In this document: positions 7,368-16,332 of the stretch, one piece after another | Layout: each line of letters begins with the position of its first letter | Position numbering within the stretch: position 1 is the stretch's first letter | Source: Methanobacteriota archaeon | GTDB lineage: Archaea > Thermoplasmatota > Poseidoniia > Poseidoniales > Poseidoniaceae | DNA length: 38,360 nucleotides | Assembly (NCBI GenBank): GCA_002710015.1 | Contig: PAOW01000010.1 | Coordinates: 1 to 38,360, forward strand | Direction: 5' to 3' | Made by a program: the position numbers and the translations under genes | The notes under the pieces: generated by a model | Told to the model about the DNA's origin: nothing | The model's database searches: none | The model's input: only the letters and a program-made list of their open reading frames with translations

Positions 7368-10300
7368 ATGAACAGCGCAATGAGGCCCTCGGGTGCGAGG
7401 AAATCCGGTCTCAATGCGCTTGCGCTTGTGTCAATAATGTTGATTGCTTCTTTAGGCCCGCTTCTGTCAACGCCTATCGTTAGTGCGCACTCTGTAAACA
7501 ATACGATTTGGCCAAAAGAAGGGATTGAAGATACTGGATGGATACAGCTTAACGCGACCGGAGCCGACCCTCTGAACGGCAGAACAGCAACGGCTGATTG
7601 GATGTTAAATTTCGCACCCGGAGCCATAATTGGTAATATCTCAATGGAATTCATGGCAGATGGTTCGAATGATGTGATGATAAAAGAGCCACTACTTCTA
7701 TCACCAGACACAGGACAGGTTCTGTTTGATTGGAGGGGAAATGGTTGGCTTGGACAATCCTTCGGATTTGACGGTAACAACCCTCATCAGAGTAGATTAT
7801 CACCGAACGCCGACGTTGGCGCAACTGTCACTCTCCCGTCAGGAACCGAAATTACAGAATTTATCCTTGAGGTGCTATCGCCCGCTGATCCGTTTACCTC
7901 ACTTCAACCAGTGGATGTTTTTGTTTCCGATTATGAAATTCACCCGCTAGACGGCAGAGTGTATCTCGCAATAGAGACCTATATCTTGGTTTTAGACGCA
8001 CAATCCAACCCGACGATAATCGATTTATTCGAACTAGAAAACCTGGAAGACGATAACCGCATTCTAGATCTTGAACTAGATACGTTGTCCAACTGTCTAC
8101 TTACAGTATCTACATCCGGTGAAATACATCGCTTGGATCTTAATTCAAGTTCATGGATTGAAGATTTACCCTCGGAGCCTTCAGGAGAACCATGGACTCT
8201 AGCCCACATTTCCTCTAACGGAGACTTGTTCGGTTTCAGCGAATCCGGAATTTTCCTAATTAACAGTGCTGGGACAGGCTGGACACTTGAACAATCAAGC
8301 ACAACAAATGACTGGCCCGATGGAATACCAACCGAATCAAAAGAGCACTCAGGAATAATTTACACCGCAATTCTTGGAGGCGGTGTTGGAAGGTGGGACA
8401 TTAACTCGATGAGTGCCTTGTCTCCTTGGTCAACTGCTAATAGTCTACATTCAGACTATGTTAATGGGTTCTTAATCTCAGGCAACCAGTTATTGATTTC
8501 CTCTGAAGATGCAGGAATTGCTAGAAGGGACTTATCAGGAAACTTTTGGTTGGCTACATGGAATGATGGTAACTGGTTATCATCCAACGACGTTAAAGGG
8601 ATGACTACTTCATCAGGAGATATACATATTCTGACAGATACTTCAGTTCACATATACGACAGTGGTTCTGGAATTTTTACATCTGAAATCGCATTGTCCT
8701 CTCTTGGGTTATTCAACGGGGGGCAGATGATTTTCCACTGGCCTTCATCTGGCTCAAGAAGTCCTACAAACAACACTGTTCTAGTTTCTGATGGAAGTGG
8801 AATATTCGCTATGCTTGAACCGGGCAAGTCGCCGATTTACACAGGCGACTTAGTCATTGGTAGCGGCCCTACCTCTAGTGAGATTAATGACGTGTTACAA
8901 TTCGATGGCATACTTTACTGCGGTAGTGGTTCATTACTAGACAGGTATTCATTATCCCAAGCTAGATGGTTGACTCCAATTGATATGGGTGATAGTATTA
9001 CAAGAATTTCACATAATGGAACTCACATATTTGTCTCGACAGAAGGCAGCGGGTTACACATAGTTGACAATATTGGAAACGTAATTGATACATGGGATTC
9101 TAGCGATGGCTTGCAATCTGACATAATTTCTGACTTTGATGTTGATGGAAGTGTAGTTGTAGTAATTCATCCAGATGAAGGTGCATCAGTAATCGACACA
9201 TCATCACAATCATCTGTTGTGATTCTTGAAGAAGACAACAGCGATCTTAGCTCGGACAGCCTAACGGGGGTTGCATTACACAATGGGATAGCCTACCTTG
9301 GAACAACCGATGATGGACTGAACAGGTATATCATTCAAAATGATACATGGCTAGGGCCATGGGTATCTACTGGAATCAACGATGTTGGATTTGCACCTGT
9401 CGCTGTTTATGGGACGAATCCTCAAATCCTACACATGGGCCTACCAGGATATGGTGTAGCGAGAAAGGACCTCTCAACTGGAGAAATTTTGATACCTCTC
9501 ACTGTGACTCCAGACAGAGGAACTCCAAGTGCAACTGAGATTCTTCCAAGCAGTCAAGTATACGCTCTAGAGGAAAATACTGTGATGGGAGGGCTTTACA
9601 TCGGGACTGGAGACGGAGCTGTTGTTTGGAACGGAAACTCTGCATCAGAACTCTCGACAGGAGGTAGTTGGTTCGTACAACCCGATCAGCACTTTGATTT
9701 TGTATTCGATGGTTCTACTACTTACTCAGCCACTAACATAGGTGTTTGCAAGTATATACAAACCACAATACAGGATTGTGTTAATGCACAGGATGGAATG
9801 CCCAATTGGGGCGTTTTCTCCATTGGAATAAATGCAACAACGGTTTTTGGAGGAACAACGAACGGTGTTGGGTTAATTGACAAAAGTTCATTCACAGTTG
9901 TAGACACATGGCAAGCTGGTGAGGATACAGATAATTCTCTTGTTGAGGTAATCGACGATATTGCTTACATTGGATTGAACGGCATAGGAATTGCTAGATA
10001 TGACATCACAAACAACGTTTGGCTGCCTACATGGACTGAAGACAACGTATTGGATAACGGCAATGAATTTGTTACTGGATTGGTAGCTGATATCAACCCT
10101 GACCGGATATGGATTGGAGGAGAAGATGGATTTCAGCTAATTGATGTAACGACTGGGTCAGAAGTATATGACATCGAAATGACTAGTAGCATGTACCCCG
10201 GAAGTGGTGACCCATATGATTTATCGATTTACGGAGACACTCTGTACTATCATCAACAATACTCCTCAGATAGTGTGTTCAGATTAGACATAGTCAATTT

Positions 10301-13300
10301 TACCACTAAACCTTCCTTAGATGCGGGAGCCCAATTAGATGAAAATGGTGGTGACGTATATGGAATGGAAATTATCGGTGATTTGCTGCATGTTTCGGTA
10401 GCTAGTGGCCAGTGGTGGAATACTCAAGGAAGCGGTGGCATTGCGATATACAATATGACCACCAACGCATGGCAAGCCGAACTAGCTCCAAGCGGTTCGC
10501 TGGATAGAGTAACCTCGCACATTTCCACCAATGGAGTTGAATGGATTGCTTGGGGAGAAGAAAAACTAGAGGCATACTATTCTAACGGAACTAAGATGGG
10601 CGAATGGGATGGTTTCGAATTCCCTATACGTGAAATTGTAGAATTCGACGGTGAAACCTTGTTTGCTACTGAGGATGGTGTTGCAAGGTTTGATGAATCT
10701 AGTGAACAATGGCTATCGACCTGGACCGCAGGATCCGGGTTGCCCAATTCTGCTGATGATACAGTATATGAGATGTGGACGAATGGAACAGACCTAGTTG
10801 TTGGGACAGCCGTAAATAGGGGTTGGCAGGGCATAGATGGAGAGATAATGCACCTTGATTCAACAGGAACTTGGACATCATGGGATACAGGACAAAATGG
10901 AATTCCTAATGGATATCCCATAGGTATGACGATGTGTGATGGACTATTCCACGTATCAATAACAGCAAACAATGGAGGAGTTGCTAGATTCAATTTAGCA
11001 GATAGTATAGTCGAATCGTCATTCACAACTTCTACAAGATTAGATAATGGCAATGCTGCTGCTGTTGCGTGTGACGATTCAAGTAACATACTGTATGTAG
11101 GCTACAATGATGATTCGGAACCAATCTCTCGATATGACTACAACAACGATCGCTGGTTGACAAGTCTAACCTCATCTTCTCACAATATTCCAACCGATCC
11201 TGTATGGTGGGGAGCTATGGAATTCGCGAATGGAAAACTCGCAGTTGGATATGATATTGGAGATGAAGGTGACAACATCATAGGAGGAGGATACATTGTT
11301 CTCTCCGCTAATGGAGCAACTGTTGGTTCAGCGAGTGTTCTCTCACCGGGATCACCAGTTTCCTCGATTGATTGGCTTGGCACACAGTGGCTAATTGGTC
11401 AGGCTGGCGGAACTTCAGGGTATTCACACGTGGATACTCTTGGCCAATCCGGCCAAAATACAGTCCACGCACTACCAAGTTTGGTAAGCGGCCAAGTCAC
11501 TTCCATGGCAGGAAATGCAACACACCTATGGGCAGCATCTGCATCATGGCAGAATACAGGCTCAGGTGTTCTCCAAGGAATCAGACTTGCTAATGGATCG
11601 GTCGAATGGCAGAAAGGATGGAGCATCCCATCAAATGCGATAGTTACTGATATCGAATTAGTTGGAACTGATTTGTATCTGGCTAGCAACAACAGAGGGC
11701 TGCGATTACTGGATACTACAAATGGTAGTTTAGTAACCCTGCCCACAGGTATCCATGATTCGCAAGACGGACTAAAATTGGTTGGAGATGACCTATACAT
11801 CGGACTACAAGGTACCGGATCATCCTCCGCAGGAATTCAAATTTTCAACACAACTACAAATTTCTACACTGCTGGAAGGCTGCTGGCTGGACTACCATCA
11901 AATGTTGTGAACAGTTTCTTGACTACTACATCAAATAACGGTGGACAAGATATGGTCTACATCGCTACCAATAACGGAGTAGCTAGATGGGATTCTAGTG
12001 TCAACACCTGGGAAACAGCGCTCACAGCGTTAGATGGTTTGCCTATATCATTCGTACAAGACATCATCGAATTTGACGGATCTATATGGATGGCAACACC
12101 AAGTGGTCTGTCGAATTATAACTCAAGTTCGAAGTCGTTCAACAATTACGGGCCTGCTGACGGTCTAATGGGAACATCCACTTGGGGACTTGTTGGTAAG
12201 GCTACGAGCAATAATGCTGGTTTGACAACTACTGTAGAGAACAGTTTATTCATTTCACACGACGGTAAAGGAACTGACAGGCCAGGTATAACACAAATGA
12301 ATGCAGCAAGTTTAACCGTAACAGCCCAACATCAATTCGATCAACTTCCATCAAATTCTGTGACTGCTGTAACCTCTGACATTTCTGGTATACACATAGC
12401 AACAACCACTGGACCTCTCATACATTGGACTTCAAATAACGGACAATTCAACTCTGGTGTCAACGTTTTCTCAATGCAAGATTGGCCTGTTTATCGTATG
12501 CGATCCGATGGCTCTTATCTAATTGCAACAGGAAATAATGGTGCAACCGTTGTGCAAGCTGGTTTGACTGGTAATGCACTGATAGGGAAATACTCTGCAT
12601 TCGAAGTTACAGGTGGAAGCGTAGTATCCAATTCTCTTGTAGCCGTCTCAACATCTGACGGCTTACGAATTTGGGATTTGAATAGCGGGGAAGAAAAAGA
12701 CTCAACCACTCTTCGGAGAGCAGACCCACTATCACTTGGCTTCCAATTACAATTCCAAGATGTGACTGAATACACTCATCCCGATTTACAATTCAATTTA
12801 GTGGATAGTAACAATACTGTGAAAATCGGAGAGGGCGGAGTAAATAGTTCTCATGGGATTAAGTTGCAAACCGTTCCACTGACAATTTCGTCACCTGTTG
12901 ATAATGCAGCTACATGGGCTAAGTTGGTAGATATGAAGTGGAATGCTACGGTTAACATGTCTGCTGACCCAACCTTCCCATTCTCTATGCAATATGTTGT
13001 AGACAACGGAATACTCCTCAACGGAACTAGGCACGTAAACTTGCAACTGTCATCACCTTCCAATGGCAGTTTGATGGTTCGATTAGTGTATGACTGGTAT
13101 AGAACAGAAACTCCGGTTGAAGGTTTATCCCTCTGGGACAGACCCAATGACGGAGGGTCTGCATTAATGGCAAATTGGACTATGGTTCATGATGATGATT
13201 TTTCCAGATACCTGATCTATCTAAATGAAGGTCAATGGTCTGAACAACCAACTGTTGCTGAATTACAATCGAGAACTGCGGACGCTTCAGTTAGCCTCCA

Positions 13301-15641
13301 TTCCAGGCTCCAAACAGAGATTACCTCGATCTCGGGACTTCCTCTTCAAGATGGTGTTGAATACTGGGCTGTTGTTGTTATTGAGTATAATGATGGACGG
13401 TTTGGAACGCCGTCCGCACAGTTTGGTCCTGCAATTCCAAGTGATGAAGTCCCCCTGCCTCCAAAATGGGCCACTGCCAAATCGGGAGATCAATTCGTAG
13501 CATTGGATGGAGAAGTATTTGCAGAATGGTCTAGATGTGATGCACTGGACCTCGCTAGCACTCGTGTTTATGCTTCAACCTCTGCAATAAGTGATGCTTT
13601 AGGTATGCAAGTGCATACAGAAATATTCCCGCAATCTGGTAATTCATCAACCCTAACATTGGAAGCGGGCAAGCCTCACTGGCTTGCATTTACTTGTGTA
13701 GATGATGCTGGTCAGGAGGACCTAGCAAATGCAACAGTCATCGGACCGGTTGTTCCAACTGGAGGTATTGATGACGGAGTGCCGCCGCCTAAATTGTTGG
13801 GGGTTTGGGCTCAAGATGTCCCTGACGACGACGGTGGACGAGTTCAGATTGGTTGGGAGAATTCTATTGCACCTGATTGCGCATTCGTGGTCGTATACAT
13901 GGCTCCCGTTAACATAGAGGGAGGCGCGATCTTACCTTCTAATGTCGATGATATGGAAGAAGCCGCAACTGTTCCAGACTGTGAAACTAACATGACAATC
14001 ATTGATTCGATTGGTGATGATAATCTCATAGACGGTCAAACCTATTGGATTGGGGCTGTGGCATTTGATAAATGGCTAAACGGCGACAAGGGTGATGTCA
14101 CTGTTGTGGAGGTCACCCCTTATGTCAATAACAACCAAGGAAAAACCACACCAGATAGAATTTCTCAACTTAATGCGTGGGACACCCCTGACGACGATGG
14201 CACTGCAATCGATGTTGCATGGGAGCCTTCAGAGGTTGACGATTTTGACTATTACGTAATATGGGTTTCACAATATCCACTGGCTGATTTGACGAACTTC
14301 TGGGAAATTGCCGGAACAGAACCCGGAATTTGTGGCTGTATAGTTATGGATAAACAGTGGATTAACACAGATGATAGCCCTCTGGAATTAACGATTAATA
14401 CAGCTCTTTACGGTGGGAATGATTTATTCACATCCATTCCTAGAAAGATCGTGCCTGATTTAGAACTACATGTTGCTGTAACTGTGCACGACATAAATGG
14501 TAATGTTCATCTTGATTCGCTTAATACTGCGACTGTAATTCCAATAGACAACATTGCTGATGTGACCCCGCCAGATAGACTTACTGGACTGAATCTTTAT
14601 GACCGACCACAAGATGATGGAACTGCTGTAATGCTTGAATTCGCTTTATCTGATGCAAGTGATGTTTCTCATTATGATGTCTATGCCGCAAGCTTTGAAT
14701 TCACATCAGTAGGAGAAACTGGCATGGTAAAATCTCCGATTGCAACACTCGATAGGAATCCAGAGTTACCACTTACCATCAATGAATTGTATAGAGAAAT
14801 CAATGTTATCGATGGGCTGGCAGTAACGGTTGCCGTTGTTCCTGTTGACTGGTCTGGAAACGCTCACTTAGATTCATTGAGCGTTTCAACGGCGATTGCT
14901 GTAAATGATGGTTATGACAGCCTAGGTGAATACCTACCGGATGTAAGCGGCGTTGAATTGCTGTGGATAAACGAGGCAATTTTGGTTACATGGGAGCCTA
15001 GTATAAACCCAAGCGTGCAATTCTACTCAGTCTATATCAGTGACAGTGATTTCTCTAATATCAACAATGCAACCAATGTTGGAGATGTAGACAAGAGCAG
15101 TTCAAGTTCGTTCGTGATAGATAAAGACAAATTGCCCACTTTGGCAAACAACAAGTCATGGTGGGTTGGCGTCTCAGTAGGTGATGATTTGATTACAAAA
15201 GAGAAGATTTCATCTGTAAGAATAAGCCCACTTGGGACGTCTGATGATGGCGAGGAAAACAAGGATGACTCGTCTAACGATCTAGGAGAATTCCTTACAA
15301 CAGAGAATATTTTGCTAGCAGGCATGATACTTACCTCTCTGATTCTACTAATACTCGTTCTAAGAGGAAAAGGAAAGAAATCCAGTCGTAAGAGTGAATG
15401 GGAACTACAAGAAGCAACTTGGGGAATCCAAGCAAGGGACGGATGGGACGATGTCGGTACCTTTGGAGGACAAGCGCCGCCCCCTTCACCACCTCCACAA
15501 GCAATTACTCCTAACCAACAATCTGAAATTTATGCCACTCAGAACGCTACCCAGCAACAGGCTGTCCAGCAACCGCAAAGATGGTCCCAGCCAAAGAAAG
15601 AAGACAAAGTAGATACATCATTCTTAGACGATCTGTTGTGA
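7368..15641 (+). CDS. Giant surface protein: beta-propeller repeats, FN3-like domains, C-terminal anchor
   Basis: This 2,757-residue protein has a signal peptide (LNALALVSIMLIASLGPLLS, likely cleaved after VSA at residue 40). A very long repeat region, about 170-1,800, is made of propeller blades built on the pattern (V/I)AR(Y/W/F)D...W-L-x-x-W...GLP-x-N. Clear copies lie near residues 342, 383, 524, 651, 875, 1105, 1254, 1538 and 1581, much like the Reg_prop/YVTN class. Residues about 1,915-2,630 hold FN3-like repeats opening with TPPDRLTGLNLYDRPQDDGT-type sequence (near 1915, 2138, 2261 and 2400, and a weaker one near 2521). A single TM helix at about 2,648-2,668 is followed by RGKGKKSSRK and a Pro/Gln-rich cytoplasmic tail. 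It is probably an extracellular binding or adhesion protein; the ligand is unknown. Confidence 0.85.
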   Translation: MNSAMRPSGARKSGLNALALVSIMLIASLGPLLSTPIVSAHSVNNTIWPKEGIEDTGWIQLNATGADPLNGRTATADWMLNFAPGAIIGNISMEFMADGSNDVMIKEPLLLSPDTGQVLFDWRGNGWLGQSFGFDGNNPHQSRLSPNADVGATVTLPSGTEITEFILEVLSPADPFTSLQPVDVFVSDYEIHPLDGRVYLAIETYILVLDAQSNPTIIDLFELENLEDDNRILDLELDTLSNCLLTVSTSGEIHRLDLNSSSWIEDLPSEPSGEPWTLAHISSNGDLFGFSESGIFLINSAGTGWTLEQSSTTNDWPDGIPTESKEHSGIIYTAILGGGVGRWDINSMSALSPWSTANSLHSDYVNGFLISGNQLLISSEDAGIARRDLSGNFWLATWNDGNWLSSNDVKGMTTSSGDIHILTDTSVHIYDSGSGIFTSEIALSSLGLFNGGQMIFHWPSSGSRSPTNNTVLVSDGSGIFAMLEPGKSPIYTGDLVIGSGPTSSEINDVLQFDGILYCGSGSLLDRYSLSQARWLTPIDMGDSITRISHNGTHIFVSTEGSGLHIVDNIGNVIDTWDSSDGLQSDIISDFDVDGSVVVVIHPDEGASVIDTSSQSSVVILEEDNSDLSSDSLTGVALHNGIAYLGTTDDGLNRYIIQNDTWLGPWVSTGINDVGFAPVAVYGTNPQILHMGLPGYGVARKDLSTGEILIPLTVTPDRGTPSATEILPSSQVYALEENTVMGGLYIGTGDGAVVWNGNSASELSTGGSWFVQPDQHFDFVFDGSTTYSATNIGVCKYIQTTIQDCVNAQDGMPNWGVFSIGINATTVFGGTTNGVGLIDKSSFTVVDTWQAGEDTDNSLVEVIDDIAYIGLNGIGIARYDITNNVWLPTWTEDNVLDNGNEFVTGLVADINPDRIWIGGEDGFQLIDVTTGSEVYDIEMTSSMYPGSGDPYDLSIYGDTLYYHQQYSSDSVFRLDIVNFTTKPSLDAGAQLDENGGDVYGMEIIGDLLHVSVASGQWWNTQGSGGIAIYNMTTNAWQAELAPSGSLDRVTSHISTNGVEWIAWGEEKLEAYYSNGTKMGEWDGFEFPIREIVEFDGETLFATEDGVARFDESSEQWLSTWTAGSGLPNSADDTVYEMWTNGTDLVVGTAVNRGWQGIDGEIMHLDSTGTWTSWDTGQNGIPNGYPIGMTMCDGLFHVSITANNGGVARFNLADSIVESSFTTSTRLDNGNAAAVACDDSSNILYVGYNDDSEPISRYDYNNDRWLTSLTSSSHNIPTDPVWWGAMEFANGKLAVGYDIGDEGDNIIGGGYIVLSANGATVGSASVLSPGSPVSSIDWLGTQWLIGQAGGTSGYSHVDTLGQSGQNTVHALPSLVSGQVTSMAGNATHLWAASASWQNTGSGVLQGIRLANGSVEWQKGWSIPSNAIVTDIELVGTDLYLASNNRGLRLLDTTNGSLVTLPTGIHDSQDGLKLVGDDLYIGLQGTGSSSAGIQIFNTTTNFYTAGRLLAGLPSNVVNSFLTTTSNNGGQDMVYIATNNGVARWDSSVNTWETALTALDGLPISFVQDIIEFDGSIWMATPSGLSNYNSSSKSFNNYGPADGLMGTSTWGLVGKATSNNAGLTTTVENSLFISHDGKGTDRPGITQMNAASLTVTAQHQFDQLPSNSVTAVTSDISGIHIATTTGPLIHWTSNNGQFNSGVNVFSMQDWPVYRMRSDGSYLIATGNNGATVVQAGLTGNALIGKYSAFEVTGGSVVSNSLVAVSTSDGLRIWDLNSGEEKDSTTLRRADPLSLGFQLQFQDVTEYTHPDLQFNLVDSNNTVKIGEGGVNSSHGIKLQTVPLTISSPVDNAATWAKLVDMKWNATVNMSADPTFPFSMQYVVDNGILLNGTRHVNLQLSSPSNGSLMVRLVYDWYRTETPVEGLSLWDRPNDGGSALMANWTMVHDDDFSRYLIYLNEGQWSEQPTVAELQSRTADASVSLHSRLQTEITSISGLPLQDGVEYWAVVVIEYNDGRFGTPSAQFGPAIPSDEVPLPPKWATAKSGDQFVALDGEVFAEWSRCDALDLASTRVYASTSAISDALGMQVHTEIFPQSGNSSTLTLEAGKPHWLAFTCVDDAGQEDLANATVIGPVVPTGGIDDGVPPPKLLGVWAQDVPDDDGGRVQIGWENSIAPDCAFVVVYMAPVNIEGGAILPSNVDDMEEAATVPDCETNMTIIDSIGDDNLIDGQTYWIGAVAFDKWLNGDKGDVTVVEVTPYVNNNQGKTTPDRISQLNAWDTPDDDGTAIDVAWEPSEVDDFDYYVIWVSQYPLADLTNFWEIAGTEPGICGCIVMDKQWINTDDSPLELTINTALYGGNDLFTSIPRKIVPDLELHVAVTVHDINGNVHLDSLNTATVIPIDNIADVTPPDRLTGLNLYDRPQDDGTAVMLEFALSDASDVSHYDVYAASFEFTSVGETGMVKSPIATLDRNPELPLTINELYREINVIDGLAVTVAVVPVDWSGNAHLDSLSVSTAIAVNDGYDSLGEYLPDVSGVELLWINEAILVTWEPSINPSVQFYSVYISDSDFSNINNATNVGDVDKSSSSSFVIDKDKLPTLANNKSWWVGVSVGDDLITKEKISSVRISPLGTSDDGEENKDDSSNDLGEFLTTENILLAGMILTSLILLILVLRGKGKKSSRKSEWELQEATWGIQARDGWDDVGTFGGQAPPPSPPPQAITPNQQSEIYATQNATQQQAVQQPQRWSQPKKEDKVDTSFLDDLL

Positions 15642-15645
15642 TTCT

Positions 15646-16332
15646 ATGGAGAAGGGGCCGAGAAGCGCTGTTTTTACTACTGTAAGAGCTCGCAGCGGTA
15701 AGTTATTCCATCTCGATCTTCATCTAAAACGACTATCAAAACATGCGAAGATACTTGGTATTGAAATTCCCAAATTCGAAATTCCAAGCGGATTAGATGG
15801 TTTGGTGAAGATACAAGTTGATTCCAGTGGAGTCCAATTCTCAACTAAACCATTTTATCAAGAAATTCACATGGAAGCGGAAGGAATTACTATTCCGGCT
15901 CCTAGATGGGCTAGAAAAATTATGGGAACTAAGCACGGTGACTGGGAAATATATCGAGAAATTACCTCCCAAGTTTTTGCAAAAGGCGCTGATGTAGGGT
16001 TGCTTGTTCATGATTTTTGTATTGTCGACGGAGATAGGGTTATGCCGTTAGTCCTAGATGAGGATGGGATTGTTTGGATAAGTGATGATAAGCACGGGGG
16101 CGTGGACTCAGTAACTTTTGATGTGTGCCAAAGTTCGATAGAAAGCGCTGGTTTCGTTATCAGTAAAGGTAGGTTAAATGAAAGAATTGTAGCTCGAGCA
16201 AAAGAATTCGTGTTACTGGGAACTGGAATGGGTGCTGCTCGTTTGACTGTTCTTGATGGTGTAGATATTGGAGATGGAAGCGACAATTTGCAGAAGACAT
16301 GCATTGATGCACTTGGAAGTGATTGGTGGTGA
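15646..16332 (+). CDS. pabC: Class IV PLP aminotransferase-fold enzyme, PabC-like
   Basis: This is likely the aminodeoxychorismate lyase that releases p-aminobenzoate and pyruvate from 4-amino-4-deoxychorismate. The fold is suggested by HLDLHLKRLSKHAKILGI (residues 22-39), the lysine in MGTKHGDWEIYRE (Lys96, expected to bind PLP) and VLLGTGMGAARLTVLDG near the end, equivalent to the class IV phosphate-binding segment. The usual E-x-x-x-x-N-x-F block after the lysine is replaced by CIVDGDRVMPLVLDEDG, so this is a divergent member. The strongest argument is context: the next gene, overlapping by 4 nt, is a PabB-PabA fusion. The stop of the giant protein is 4 nt upstream. A branched-chain or D-amino acid aminotransferase role is less likely. 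Confidence 0.7.
   Translation: MEKGPRSAVFTTVRARSGKLFHLDLHLKRLSKHAKILGIEIPKFEIPSGLDGLVKIQVDSSGVQFSTKPFYQEIHMEAEGITIPAPRWARKIMGTKHGDWEIYREITSQVFAKGADVGLLVHDFCIVDGDRVMPLVLDEDGIVWISDDKHGGVDSVTFDVCQSSIESAGFVISKGRLNERIVARAKEFVLLGTGMGAARLTVLDGVDIGDGSDNLQKTCIDALGSDWW

Noticed and set aside
9347-9538. Short alternative-frame reading frames inside the giant surface protein gene
   Set aside because: They are by-products of a long gene with strong protein-level repeats in the main frame; none has a start signal or domain.
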